From: Vitis vinifera
Lineage: Eukaryota; Streptophyta; Magnoliopsida; Vitales; Vitaceae
DNA length: 64,000 nucleotides
Direction of reading: 5' to 3'
NCBI RefSeq assembly: GCF_030704535.1
Contig: NC_081813.1
Span: 218,501 to 282,500, forward strand
Shown piece by piece: positions 36,355 to 49,537 of the stretch (position 1 is the first letter of the stretch; each line of letters begins with the position of its first letter). The notes beneath the pieces are model-generated. The model made no database searches, was not told the DNA's origin, and saw only the letters and a list, made by a program, of their open reading frames with translations. Made by a program: the position numbers and the translations under genes.

Positions 36355-39300
36355 TCAGACCTTCAACTTCTTTGTAAAAGGTTTTGACAGGCCATCCTTC
36401 CAGCTCCGTTTCTTCTCCATCTTGTCAACAGATTGGGATGGCTCCTTATCCCTTGCTGCTGCACTGGCATGCTCAATTGAACCATAATTCTTTTTCTTTT
36501 TCGATTCTTTGTTTTTTATTTTCAAGACATCTTCATCCAAAGTCTGTTTGGAAAATTTTTCACTGCCCTGTTCAGCTCCTTCTGGATGGCGCTTATGCCC
36601 AGAAACATTCAATTTAGTCACTGAAGCCAAGCACTGGTCAATCTCTTTCCTCATTGCTTTTACTGACTTTGGGTGCGATGAGTGGTAGGAAGGATCAACA
36701 AAGCTGTCAGTTTTGGATGACTGAGTTTCTTTAGAGCCAAATGTAGCATAAAAGTCTTTATAAGCAGATTCTTTTGATGATTGTTTCAGCCTCCACTGAT
36801 CAGGCCAGGCAGCAAATCTGTTGCAAAAGGCAAAAGAGAACACAGATAAAGATTAACAAAAATAATAAACTGCCAAACTGCAACAATTTTTTTATAGGCA
36901 AAAGAGCAATATATTAGTAAGCCCCCAAAAAAGGCAGCACAAAGTACACAGGATGTATACTAGTGCGCAGCAAAGCAAAGAACTAGAAAAGGGCAAAAAA
37001 AAAAAATGTATTCCCTCCCCTTTCGTGCTGCCTAACCAATCGACAAAATCAAACATAGACATGGACCTAACCTCTAAGCCCCCTTTGGTCCATTCCAAAA
37101 AGCTACACATAAAACAGGATTTAAGTTCTTGATCTGATAACTTCTATTTCACCCTTTCCAAATGATCCAACTACGAAGAAATATTATACCACTTTATATA
37201 ACATCAGTTAAGGTATTTTGTTTTTTTGTGTGTGTGTTGGGGGGTGGGATGATTTCTGAAAATTGAACATAAAATTTTGGGAAGTTGTTACTGCAAACAT
37301 GTATATAAATCACTCCAACTATGGCGAATGGATGGTGCATGGTGCTACATATACCACCACCTTAACCATCGGGTTGGATGGCTGGAGCAATTGAATATAG
37401 TAAAAAATGCATTAAATGCAAATTTTTTTTTTACCATCAATCACTGATTGTCACCAAACAAAGTGATAAAAGTGATGGTGCAACTAGCATTTTCCATTGC
37501 TAATTATAATCAATTTCTCCTCATGCATTATTTAAGCAATGCCCAGAGAAACGTAAGACACTAAAGAAATTGATGCCCCACACCCCTGTCTCAAGAAACA
37601 GAGAATCGTGAGGAAGAATAAAAAGAGTGGATACGCAAATACAAACCAAGGTGGTTCCTAAATTGAACCACATGGAAATCTGATGTATTTATGTGCCTCA
37701 TACTGGCAGGAGTAAGTGCAGTCACATTTTGATGAAACAAATCTGTGTTTTTAGTCTGTTCAATTGATTGCATTTAAAAACAAGGTTTAAAAACTCAATA
37801 ATCAATAGTAGTTAAAGCTGAAGTTGATATGTAAAATTAGCAGTGATCCTCGTTCTGCAGGGCTCAAGTAACTCTTCATTTATTAAAAAACAAAAGTTTT
37901 AGGACCTAACAGTCAATAACAAGACCTTCTCTATTTGAGCAATGGATGAGCAACCCTTGAGTTTGCAAGTTTCAGGCAAACACATTGTAGATCAGTTTAC
38001 CAAATTCTACACTCGTACAATCAAAGTATCTAATTAGGGTATGGAAATTCAATTAAAGTTTCAGTTAGTCTAAGCATTCAGCAAACTCATCTACAACTCA
38101 AAAAATATTTCAAACACTGTAAAGGCTATGTAATCCTCAATTTAGTTGTCAGGGGCACATCACTAAAGACAGAAAATTCAATTAGTATGCCATGAAATGA
38201 TAATATACATAACCAATATATTACCTGTCAACATCTAGTCTCCTTAAGAGGTGAGGGCCATGCTTAGTCTTGGAGAGCTCGGTTCGAACAGCTAACAACT
38301 CATGCATAATGGTTTCTCTCAGTGACACATTACAGGCAGTGAAGCATTTTTCAACTGTAAATGAACCTGATGGGTGCATTGCAAGCTCTCCAAAATGTCC
38401 TCGTAGCCTTCAAATAAACAACAAGAGACCAAAGAATAAATAAATAACAATGTAAAACAACATAAAATTCAAAATCCTAAGCATTTAAAAATTGTTTCCG
38501 AATAAAATTTCTAATATGATGTCCAAACTAAAGAACTTCAAAGATCTAAAGTTTCTTATATGAAAAAAAAAAAGGTGCTTTCTAGTCCGGAACGGTTGCC
38601 GGGCAAGAGAACACTGCTGGTCTGGTTTTCCCCACTATAACCTTGTTTAAATTTCAAGCATAAAACTTTCGTTAACAATGGAATCAGACCACTTTAAAGG
38701 AATTAGTTCTCATACACAAGGTCAGAGGGCAAAAATAATCAGATCTGATAAAAAAAATTTAGCATGGTCAACTGCTTCTTCCAGTGAAAACCTTGGCCAT
38801 TTGCCTTAGAGATTGATGAAGGCCTAGTAAATCAGTTTTTCCTCTTGATGCTTTGCTTCTTACCCTATTTAACAATTACTTGTTGCATATATCACACCAT
38901 GCTGAGAGACATAAGTGGTCAAAACATAAAAGGGGATCCCATACAAATATCACAGCATGCTGGCATACGTATGAAGTGGAATTTTAATAACTAAGCATAC
39001 AAATTTTTGGTTATTCAAATTGTTTCCATGATGCATTCCAACCAAAGTTCCTCATCATAAATAAGACTTTCTGAAATAAATACAAGCTACTACTACAGCT
39101 GCATAACTTACTTCACAACTAATCTCTGTTTGTGTTTCTTAGAAGCATTTGAACTTAGAAAAGCTTCAATAACACGTGCTCCCCCTGCATCTTTTGCTGC
39201 TTCAAGAACATGGTCAGTTTCCATGGATGTGATACTTGATACATAAGGCTGAATAAATCCCTGCAATACAGAAATTCATGATATGGCATACTGCTAGGAA

Positions 39301-42300
39301 TAAACTAAAATCATAATACATTACATGTAACCGCTTAACCCAAGTAATCCAGCATCACTCTTGAAACCCCATAACAGATTGACACGAACATGAAGAATAA
39401 TTGCAGTGTCAAATATCTGGACCATTATGATCATATTTGGGAAGTAAAAATTTATAGTGTTCCTCACATAAAAACAAACTTAAGACACAAATACCAAATA
39501 TGTTCCAGAAGAGAAAAAAATACTTGGAAATATTCAACTTAATACGAGACTCCAACAATTGATCTCCGATACTGTAACATTTTAATGGAAAGGTTAGAAT
39601 GATGACATAAAGAGAAAAAAGGCCAACAACACTGATAAGGTTACTATAACACTGTCATCAAACAAACCATCTTAATCATAGGGTTGAAACCCTGGCTATT
39701 ACCAATGACAAAATGCTCAACATGAATAGACTATTTTCTTTAGTTGATTCCAGGGGAATGGACAACTGAAATAAGAGCAACCAATAACCATAGTTTGCAT
39801 GACATAGTATGTACTTTAAGTTTTTAATGGCTATAACACAACACACTGTATGCCAAAGAATATGCAGTAAACATCCAACACTCTCTGTCAACAGAACACA
39901 CGATACCACAGGATGGTTGAATTCCTTTCAATTGAAAATTTTCTTTAGGTTCTCATTTCCATGGTTCCACCAAGATTCATCACCAATGCCATCACTCAAA
40001 GCTCAGCATGTTTTTTCATTATAGGAAATGAAATTTATTGTGAGAAGAAAGAAGGAAAATTTCATAACTCCTAAAACAAAAAGAAGGCATAAAAACCCTA
40101 ATATAATGAGATGTCATATAATTATTGCTACTAATAGTGTTATGGAGGAAAAAACAAACCAACCTAGGGGAAAAAACAGAAGTCAAATGCAAAAGAGGTG
40201 AGAAAGTTCACATACACTCAGACATTTAAAAACTGTCTGCAAAATCAGAGAACCTAAGACATGCATCTTAACACCTCGTGGCCAGGTCCAATTGGATTTA
40301 TCTTCACAGCATAAGTAGCTTTCAAGAAATAATATCCGAGGAACAATACATTTTGGAGGCTCATTTGCTGGACATACTGCAGCAGCAAGGGCCTGACAAC
40401 ACTGCCAACAAAAATGAAGTGTAACCAAGATTTGATTAGATATATTTGGAGCAAGGGTATCAACTTCAGATTGTCAGTTTTATGAATAAAAATTGTTTTT
40501 TAACAGCTTATCAAAATAAATTTTACAATTTTACAATTGGCTTAAACTGTTTAAAAGTTTCCAAAACATTGATATTAACACAGATGAAGATGAAAGGTGC
40601 TTTGAGTTGTAAACCTTTTGTGCATGGGTATCAAGCCTTTGACTTGCTGCAAGCAGAGAAGCTATAACCCCTGACCTTCCCATTTCTAGAAGATCCTTAA
40701 ACTTTGGACCAAGTTCTTCCCATATGGACTCCACCTATTGTGCAAAATGAACCAATGTGCATAAAAACCCAAAACACCACTTCAAGAAAAATGGAAATTG
40801 TAAATGTAATTTACTAGCCATAAAATTAGACATCAGATTGCAAGGGGTAATGAGTGCATTAAGGATTATTAAAAAAAAAAAAAAATTGACAAAGCACTGT
40901 AGTTAGAAGTGGACTGTAAATGATTTATGACACAGCAATTGGGGCTTTCTTCACTATTCTTTAGAGATGAAGCAGTTTAATGCTGAATATATGTCTTCTT
41001 TTTGGCCTCCAATGGTTTTCATCAAAGGATCCCCCTTTTCCCTTGTTCACCATGGCTGTCAATTCCCTGCATAGGTTCTTTCTGAAGGTCAACAATACCA
41101 AGTTAACAATCCAAGTCAAAGTTGAGTGATTGCTAGAAGCCTAGAAATGATGTTATGGCTTCTCCACCACTATTTGCACATGATATAGTTTTTAAGAAGA
41201 TATTGACGAAGTTTGGTCCATACTTAATGCTACTATTTACTAATTTTGGGTTGAACTTAAAGGTTAACGGGAGAAAATCTCAAACAGGGGCTGGCTACAC
41301 TTCCATAGAGCTTAAAGAAAAGGGAGCCATATGCAATAAAAAGCTAGAACACGTACTTGACGTTGACATCTTGCATGAGAAACTAACGCCTGAACAGAAA
41401 AATTTCCACAATGATGAGATGAAACCTCAAACAATGAATTCCTGAAAACTTTTGTGAATATCTCATCGTACAAGGTTTCAGGAGCCACTTCCAAAATAAC
41501 CTGAAAAATGCAAATAAAACTCACTTAAATCAAAAGTTCACAAAAGGCGATATCAGAAAACAATTAGCAGGACCCCTGGCTTTTATGCTGAATCTGAATG
41601 CATAAAAGCCAGGGGTCTTCTGGCCATTTGTGTCACAAAAAAAGGTATGACTTTTTAAGTTCAAATACACATTAATACAAACATAATTCAACCTTGTTGA
41701 TGGGCCACTCACCTCCATTAGATGGCTAAATGCAGTTTCTTTCATCAAATCAACAATGTTTCGCACTTCATCTATTTCTATGAAGTTTCCTTCCTTACTA
41801 TTTTCCTTTTTGCAGCCAAGAAGAAGAGGAATAATATGCCACAATTCTTCATCATGTCCTGCTAGTAACTTCAAAACTGTCTGAACAATGACAAAACATC
41901 AAATGTGAAGTATCTGGTTATGGCACTGATTCGCAAAACTAAGATCTTATTAGGAAAAAAAAAACAATCTGAATTATTGAAAACATGAAAGGACCACAGG
42001 TAAGGACGGTGCCTCAGATAGGGAAATAAAAAATACAATGAAAACTTTATAACTCACCCATCCCATCCATGACAAATCAACTCGCCAAGAAAGAACATCC
42101 AAACACCACTTTCAATTTGTAAAAAAGGATTTCTCAGAAAAGGGCACTAAGCACCAAATAGGACTTCTAAGCTTCCTGAACTCAGTTAACTATTAGAAAG
42201 ATATTTGACTATTCAAACTACGATCCTCCATATGTTCAATACATATTTTTAAAGTACTTCTCAAGATTAGAAAGGCCTTCTTAATCTTCCTATTTATGCA

Positions 42301-43804
42301 GTGCATCTTAATATGCGTGAACTTACCATACCTTGAAAATACAGGTCAGTAAGTTAATTAGAGATTGGAAACTTGCCTGGAGAACCAAACTGCTGTACTG
42401 TTCAACTTGCAGGATTGCAATATCTTTTTGGGCACACTTAAACATCTCTAATACAAAAAATTTAAGCAATTCTGGTAATCCCTGTTGATGCGGTACGCCA
42501 TTTCCATCCAATTGAGGTGGCCTGAAATTCAACCGCTCTGCTAGAACTGTAGATGACTTTGTGGCATGGAACTCAGGAGAATCTAATGGTACTCCTTTAC
42601 AAAGGCAAAGAAGACTCCGAATAACATGAGATCCATAGCAGTTACACATCACATCAACAGGATTGACTACAATCACCTGAAAAGAAGAAAAGATAAAGCC
42701 AATTGATCAGATTACGTAAACCAAATCCATCAAAATTATATTAACTACTCTAGGAATTATAATCTATCAAAAAAAAGAAATTAACTTCTCTAGTAATTAT
42801 CAGCAGTTTATTTTGCCTGTGAGTGCACCACGACATCCACTCTCCTAGGTAATTACATTTACAAGATTCAGAAATTCCTCGCTAGAAATGTTCTTAAAAT
42901 GGTACCCCACCAACTGGATATGCACTACTGGGAAATTAGTAACTATCAACGCAGAATACAGGAATCAGAAACTCAATTTTGATATATTTTAAACATTTGA
43001 TACCTTGCATATCGTAGCTAGAGTCTCTTCGACAAGAGTGTAGGACTCTTTATCCTGAAGATGCAAAGATAAAGACTTGAGAGCTGTCTCGGCTACATGA
43101 GAACCGGACCGATCCATGGCAATATAAGGGAAATCCTTTGCACAGCTTTGAAGGAAACGACAAAGGTGGTCTACATCACAGCCCTCAAGGAGGGCTTGCA
43201 AAGTGTGACTTATGATATAATCAGTTGCCAGCTCTAATTCTTTCCCTCTAGCTTCTTCCAGAGCATTACCACAAATAACTGATCGTTCCTCCAAATCAAC
43301 CTCATTACCCTCAATTACATTTGCAATTTCTGAGAAGTATTTTGCCATTTCTGGATCCACCTGTTTCCTACAAGTATATTCAAGCCAAAAACATGCTTAT
43401 AACATCTGGCATTGAAAATAGTCAATTACAACAACAGAATATCCATATAGTAAGCATGCATTTTGTTCATGAAAGCTAAAAAACTACAAGATAAAACCAA
43501 TGTAGCTCATCACACAAGAGAAAGAGAATAAGAAACAGAACCTGAGACGATAAGTTTTTGGTTCTGAGGTATTTTTGTGCTTGAAGGGCTTTTCAGGTTT
43601 CACAGTTCCATCAGGCCCCCACCCAGATAAACCCTTTTGACGATGATCCCCCTCAAACTCACGATACCCCTTTGCAGCTTTCCTTCTTGTGTCTTTCTTC
43701 CTTCTGCCATAGGAATTGTCCTCCCCAGCCATCAAGTTATCCTCAGTTAAATTATGGGTTTTGTGTCTCCTCGACGGTAAAGCTTTTGAACCAAAAGAAA
43801 CCAT
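36355..43804 (-). CDS. APUM23: Nucleolar Pumilio/PUF protein, APUM23 (Nop9-like)
   Basis: Ten coding exons: 43542-43804, 43004-43367, 42377-42676, 41713-41880, 41357-41500, 40615-40734, 40216-40401, 39112-39260, 38225-38407, 36355-36817. Total is 2340 nt (779 aa), all in frame. The start MVSFGSKALPSRRHKTHN and the body (YFSEIANVIEGNEVDLEERS, MDRSGSHVAETALKSL, CNCYGSHVIRSLLCLCKGV, HFGELAMHPSGSFTVEKC) match Arabidopsis APUM23 as I remember it (about 750 aa). Degenerate Pumilio repeats run from about residue 110 to 630. The N-terminus and the C-terminal tail (KESKKKKNY, FTKKLKV) are basic and suit nucleolar import. Family role: binds pre-rRNA/18S rRNA and is needed for small-subunit rRNA maturation. 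A 5' UTR intron is likely (acceptor near 43845, leader near 44300). Intron 3 uses a GC donor. Intron 9 carries a LINE 3' end. Confidence 0.94.
36888..37190 (-). mobile_element. 3' fragment of an L1-type LINE in APUM23 intron 9
   Basis: On the minus strand the sequence gives degraded matches to the extreme C-terminus of the LINE ORF2 at 6136-7233: a WIIWKG...NR stretch matching WAVWKERNR, and SMFDFVDWLG matching SLFGFFDWLG. A 3' UTR with CTTGTA/ATATATT-like sequence and an A tail (T run at 36887-36893) follow. It is heavily 5'-truncated and disrupted, and lies in the sense direction of the host gene. No clear target duplication was found, so its left limit is better defined than its right. Confidence 0.7.
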
Positions 43805-45334
43805 AAGCACATCACCAGCTATTCTCTCCTATCATAAACCTACTGTGCAGTAAACAAACAAATAATACACAACCTCTACCAGGTTAGCAACACAGCTGAT
43901 AATTTAAAAGGATCAATAATCTAAAACCCACATGAAATAGTCAAGGCATTCAAAGCATTAGGGAACATGAGCGACAAAAACCATTGCATTGAGCATTCTT
44001 TTCCTTTTTTTTTCTCTTCTTTTCCTAGTTAAATTTTAGAAACCACGAACAAACAATGAACAGCCAAAACCCAGAATCCAAATTTGCACAGAAGCAATTC
44101 CCTGGTTTCGGGTCTACAGAAAAAAAAACCCCAACCAAAAAAATAATACAGATGGGATATTGCTTTATAAATAGAACTCGAACTAGCATGCATTAAAGGG
44201 AATATTGGACGAAAAAAAATTCTAAACAAGCATACAGAAAATAAAGGAAAACAGAGGAAATTGTTCTGAGATGAGAAACCTAACCAAAGAGCAAAGAGAG
44301 AGTGAGTGTATGATTCTTGGAAGAGCCCTCCAATGGAAACTGGTTCGGTATTCAGAGGAAGCCGAAGGGGGCGGTGGCTTTTTTTGTAAATTGGAACGGT
44401 AGGGCGTGGCCCAATAGTCAATACCTGTTTCAAGACTAGGGCCGAGCCAGACTAGGGCTAACACTTTTAACTTTTAAGCCTGTTGAAATATCGTATGTGT
44501 TTACAGTTTGCACCCTTTTAAAAAAAAAAAAAAAAGTTTTATGTTTTTTAAAATAATAATAATAATTTTTTAATTTAAAAAATATATTTATTAAACTCTG
44601 GACATAAAATATTTCTTTTCAGGATTTACCCTAAAAACAGTTGTTTTAAAATAAATTATTAAATTTAATATGTTTTCGATTATTTTTTATATAGCATTTT
44701 GAAAAAAGATTAAAAATACTTTGAAAACTTTTAAATTACATAAAGAATAAATTAAGAAAAATGTTTTTCCTTTTAAGTTTCAAATAGAATTTTGTTCCTA
44801 AAAACAAACACTGTTCTAAAAAATTGTCCCTTTTTAGATTAAATTTCGGCCTCTAGGCCCAAAGTTTGGACCCAGCCCGCCCCAAAATTTTTGAGTTTTG
44901 GGACAAACCCATGTTTGAACCGGCATAATCCATCTATGCTGGGTTGGGCTTGGAGGAATTTGTACATTCAACGTAGCCCATATACTGGCCTGAGCATTGA
45001 AGCCCAAAAACTTCCATAAAACACATGCTTCACTAAATCAAGTCTTTTTTGGATGTTCAGGTGTTTATCGTTTCATTTTGTTGGAAAGATTAGGAAAAAA
45101 GGTAAATTTTGGAAATTCAATTTTTGTTCCTCTTCCTCGAAAGCCCTAACTCCCCAAAACCTTAAAATCTTATAATTATCAATTTATTTTATTTTATTTT
45201 ATTTTTGTTCTTTTTTCATAAGATGAGTTTCTTCTGGGCTTGTTAATTCTTCTTTTAGGGTTTTGGTTGTTTCAAATGACAATTTTACCCTTGCTTATTA
45301 AATGACGTAGATGATATTTCCGTTTAGTGTGTTT

Positions 45335-45525
45335 AAGAAGTTTTGAGGGTAGGTTGGATTTTGAAGATCAAGGGTGTCAAGGGGTAAAGTTAGCTTTTAA
45401 GAAGTTTGGAGGGTAAGTTGTTAGATTTTGAATGTGATGGGACAAAGTTGGTCGGTCCTTAAGAAGTTTGGAGGATAAGTTGTTGGATTTTGAATGTAAA
45501 AGAGAAAGTGATAGGTTGAGGGTAA
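45335..45525. repeat. Degenerate tandem repeat, three units of about 62-64 bp
   Basis: Units start at 45335, 45399 and 45461, each with AAGAAGTTTGGAGGRTAAGTTG followed by a GATTTTGAA box. They diverge internally. Non-coding. Confidence 0.7.
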
Positions 45526-46769
45526 AGTGTATTAAACTTTTTTTTTTTTAACTACCAAAAATTTTTGTATTTGCTAAATTGTTGAGAGCTTGAGCTTGCG
45601 TAAGAGTCAAATTCCTTGTTTTTTTTTCCTTTTAGTTTATATGTCTAAAATGGAGTTTTAAGTAGTAAAATAAAAATAAAAATTGAGTCATTATTTTTCT
45701 ATTATTAATGTATTTAGATAAATTTTATCAAGAATTTAGTGTGATTTTCAAGTTCCATATACATTGTTGATTTAGGTTAATGTTTGATTAATGCATATTG
45801 TACCTTAGGCTTGGGAAATTATGTGCAAGGGCTTACGATAAAAGATTATAAAGGGATAAGTTCGAGGTGAGTCATTCCCATCTTATTACTTAATTTAATT
45901 TCTCTTCCTATCGTGAAGAAAGTTTTAAATGAGATATAACAATATATACTTTAATAATAAATTATTTATATTTAAACTTAAAAACTTAGTATTACTTCAA
46001 CTAACATACATTAATAAATAGAAGAGATTATAAATAAATATTTTATTTGTTAATAAATTAATAATCTTAAAATAATAAATTTATATAACATATGAATAAG
46101 ATATAAAATTATATAATTTATTAATTTAAGATATTTAATTTGTTATTTTTTAAGATATTAATTCATTTGTATTATGATAAATTTATTTTTATTGAAATAA
46201 TAATATACTCTTAAGTTTTCATATATAGATTTTTTTTGACAAAATTATTTAATAAAATTAATTAGAAAAAGTCTACTACAAAATGTAATTTTTAATAGTT
46301 TTATCAAAGTTATAAAAAAAACTCACTAAACATTTATATAATAGAAAAAAAAAAACATATAGAATCTCACATGCCTCTACAATGAGAGAAGCTATGTGTA
46401 ACCCGTATTCTTTTTCTTTTTGGCCACTCATCTTTAATTATAGCTGATATTGCATGTGACACATGAAGAACATCCGTCTGTGATAGAGTTGGAATTGAAA
46501 ATAGAGGTGGTGGTGGAGGTAGTAATCTGGGTCAACATAGGTCATGCCTACCCTTCGAAATGGTTGGAGGTAAATATAGCTGAGTAGATGTGTCAGTCTA
46601 CATAGACATATGGACAAATATATATAACTCTGGTGAGGATAGAATTAATATCATAAACTCGTATCCTAGTGGAGTAGCTAAGGAAGCATCTAGGTGCAAT
46701 GAAAGAGAATCGACATATGGGGTAGTAGACATTGAAAGTGGGTCTAAATAGGTAAGGGATTACACTGAT

Positions 46770-46945
46770 GATGTGTCTGAAAAAGTAGGAGATTGTACTG
46801 ATGATGGGTCTGAAGAGGTAGGGGATTCTGCTGATGATGGGTCTGAAGAGGTATGAGGTTGTATTGATGGTAAGTTTGAAGAGATGAGTGACTGTACTAA
46901 TCGTGGGGATAGAAAGGTAAAGGGTTGTAATGATGCTGACACTGA
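46770..46945 (+). repeat. 33-bp coding-like minisatellite
   Basis: Repeats of a 33-bp unit (TCTGAAGAGGTAGGGGATTC then TGCTGATGATGGG) degrade towards the right. The period is a multiple of three. Read on the plus strand it gives an acidic 11-residue motif (SEEVGDSADDG), and the frame stays open for about 60 residues to a TGA near 46963. This may be the tail of a lost gene; no domain is recognised. Confidence 0.6.
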
Positions 46946-47142
46946 CGAGGTGATGGACTGACGACTAATTTATTATTTAAATATGTATTTTAATTTTAAT
47001 AATAAATTATAATTTAATAGTTTTTAATTAAATTTAATTAAAAAAAACTGAAACCTCAATTGACAATTAAAACTTTAATTAAAAAATAAAGTCTTAATTG
47101 TCAATTGAAGTTTTAACTAAAATTATGAACATATATATATAT

Positions 47143-47809
47143 AAGCCGCGGCTAAAGTTGCAAAAATAAGAGCTTGAATACCACTTGAAAATAATCCAAG
47201 GAACATGACAGGTATAGGAACAATTGAAGGTACTAAAGAAACAAGAACAACAACTACTAATTCATCAGCTAATATATTACCGAAAAATCGAAAACTAAGT
47301 GATAAAGGTTTTGTAAAATCTTCTAAGATGTTAATAGGTAAAAGGATTGGAGTCGGTTGAATGTATTTATCGAAATAACCTAATCCCTTTTTGGTAAGAC
47401 CCGCATAGAAATAGGCCACTGATGTGAGTAAAGCTAAAGCAACAGTAGTATTTATATCATTCATGGGTGCAACTAACTCCCTATGAGGTAACTGTATGAT
47501 TTTCCAAGGCAAAAGAGCCCCTGACCAATTCGAAACAAAAATAAATAGAAACATAGTTCCAATAAAAGGAACCTAAGAACCATATTCTTCTCCAATTTGA
47601 GTTTTGCTCACGTCTCGAATGAATTCAAGGACATATTCGAACAAATTCTGACCGTCAGTAGGAATGGTTTGTGGATTTCGAACAGCTAGAGTAGCTGAAC
47701 CTAATAAGATAGCGATTACAACCCACGAAGTAATAAGTACTTGGGCATGGACTTGGAAACCCCCTATTTGCCAATAGAAATGTTGGCCGACTTCCACACC
47801 AGATATATC
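47143..47809 (-). pseudogene. atpI: Nuclear copy of plastid DNA (NUPT): atpI, ATP synthase CF0 subunit a
   Basis: On the minus strand, from about 47809, the sequence encodes most of plastid AtpI, from [20 protein letters not shown] near the N-terminus to [11 protein letters not shown], about ten residues before the normal end. The GTG codon of GVEVGQ follows the expected plastid phase. The copy has diverged: one in-frame TAG at about 47573-47575 (in place of the Trp after EEYGP) and several substitutions such as GGQNFF to DGQNLF. It lacks the first 16-18 and last 8-10 codons and has no nuclear promoter or transit peptide, so it is a non-functional nuclear copy. Both borders lie in (TA)n stretches (about 47131-47143 and 47811-47830). 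Confidence 0.92.
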
Positions 47810-47829
47810 GTGTATATATATATATATAT

Positions 47830-49537
47830 ATTTATGATATGATTCCTTGGTATCAAAAAGGCCGCTTTAAGTATAAGTTTGTTATATATATATAAATTAG
47901 CCATTTTTGATCCAAAACTCATCACGACCCCAATCCCCTCCCTCTATGAGGAAAGGCCTTTCTAAAATCAGTGTGGGACAAATTCAATGATGTCAGGCGA
48001 AGAAGATGGTAGTTTGTTGGCCATGTGGCAACTTGACCCTAAACCCTAAAACAAAAACTATCAACTGAAAAGCATATCTTGAACCTAGGGACATTCGTTG
48101 AATGTTACACATGCCCAATTTTAAAAGTATACTAAGGGGTAGTTAATTAGTTACTGTGCTTCTTAGTTGTACTACATTCCATTTTAAGCTGTGCAAAAGA
48201 AAATAAAAAAATAAAAAGAAAAAGAAATATAAATACATAGAAGAATTGGATTGATGATGTTTTTGAATATACAATTGTTGCAATGGGAATCCTATGTAAA
48301 TAATTAAAATGCTCCATCGTATTTGAATTACTTTGTTTGGATGGTACAAGGTGTCGCACTGTGAATGTGAATAGAAATTAGGCCTTGGAGAATGTACTAG
48401 GACTTATCCACATTAATAAGAAGAAGATGCCCACGTTGTGGGTCACAACTCAATTGTTTAGGCCAGCCGACACCTTTGAATACCTAAATTAATTAATTAA
48501 TTAATGTAAAAAAAACCATTGAATCAATCAGCACCTTGCTTTACGGTGCAGATGGAATAAACAATGGAAAATTGAAGGGCTCTTGAACTCAAACTATGGC
48601 TTTTTTTTTAATAGAAATAAAGAGATCACAAATGGCTTTTGCTTAGATATGATAAGTAGTTCTGGTTTCATTCTCTAGGAAACTACTCTTTTCTATGGAA
48701 AGTTTACTGGGTGTGAATTTTTGACTCCAGAGTTTTTTTGGCCCCCCCATGACAAACACCCACACAATCATTCCAATTTTGGTGGATGTTTGAAATGGAG
48801 AAAGCGAGAATCACGCAGAGATATGCAATGTTGAAGGAAGAGACGAGACGCTGAGACGGTGAGAATCAGGCACTGGAGAGGAGATTGAAAGAAAACGTGG
48901 GTAGAGCCCATTTGACTCTAAGAAAGCAGCCATCGACGGTGGCTGTGAAACACCTCTCCTCATTAATTCTGTAATTTGAAATTGGCTCATGGCTGGCTGG
49001 TGGGTCCTCTCTCCCCCCACCTTGTAACCAAAATCAAAACATAAATTAAAAACTGACACCCAATGAGAGTAATTGGAGTGCAAGATGACTTAGACAACAT
49101 GGAACAAAAGCACATGGTGTGACTTTTTTTTCCTCCATACATTCTACAAATTCTGTTTTGTGAAAATTTTGATGTTAACAACTAAACTTAAACAAAGGTT
49201 TTTTCTTTACTGATTCAATCATTTTTTGGGGTCCAACCTCCCTTTGTTGATTAGACATCTCTTATTGTGTCCCACCCTCACTTTAAAGGAATGCTCGAAA
49301 TAGCATAAGGTGGGTGTATGGTTTGTCGTGTCTTTGTGTTCTTCACCAAAATTATGTATTAGTGGGGAATCTTGTTTATGCGACTGAGATATTAAAATTG
49401 ATAACATTGTCCGTTTCCGAATGGGAGGGACACTTGGTCGTTACATTGTCTTTTTCGATCTATTTGGTGTGTGTAGGTTAGTAAGTTGTGAAATCGAATC
49501 ACTTCTACTTACATGATGTTTTTTACTCCAAAAAAGA
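47830..49537. other. Intergenic region with no recognisable gene
   Basis: Only short frames were seen (48143-48359, 48811-49083, 49219-49407), none with a known domain. A (TTAA)n-like run lies near 48488-48504. Composition varies; 48780-49020 is more GC-rich. Confidence 0.4.

Larger units (their letters stand above)
44350..47138. other. AT-rich intergenic region
   Basis: Upstream of the APUM23 leader there is no supported gene. The region is strongly AT-rich between 44520-44830 and 45900-46380. It contains two degenerate tandem repeats (45335-45525 and 46770-46945) and pieces of GC-richer, possibly once-coding sequence at 46400-46960 that I cannot identify. Confidence 0.45.

Noticed and set aside
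48811-49083. Minus-strand 90-codon frame
   Set aside because: No domain, no supporting splice or promoter signals.
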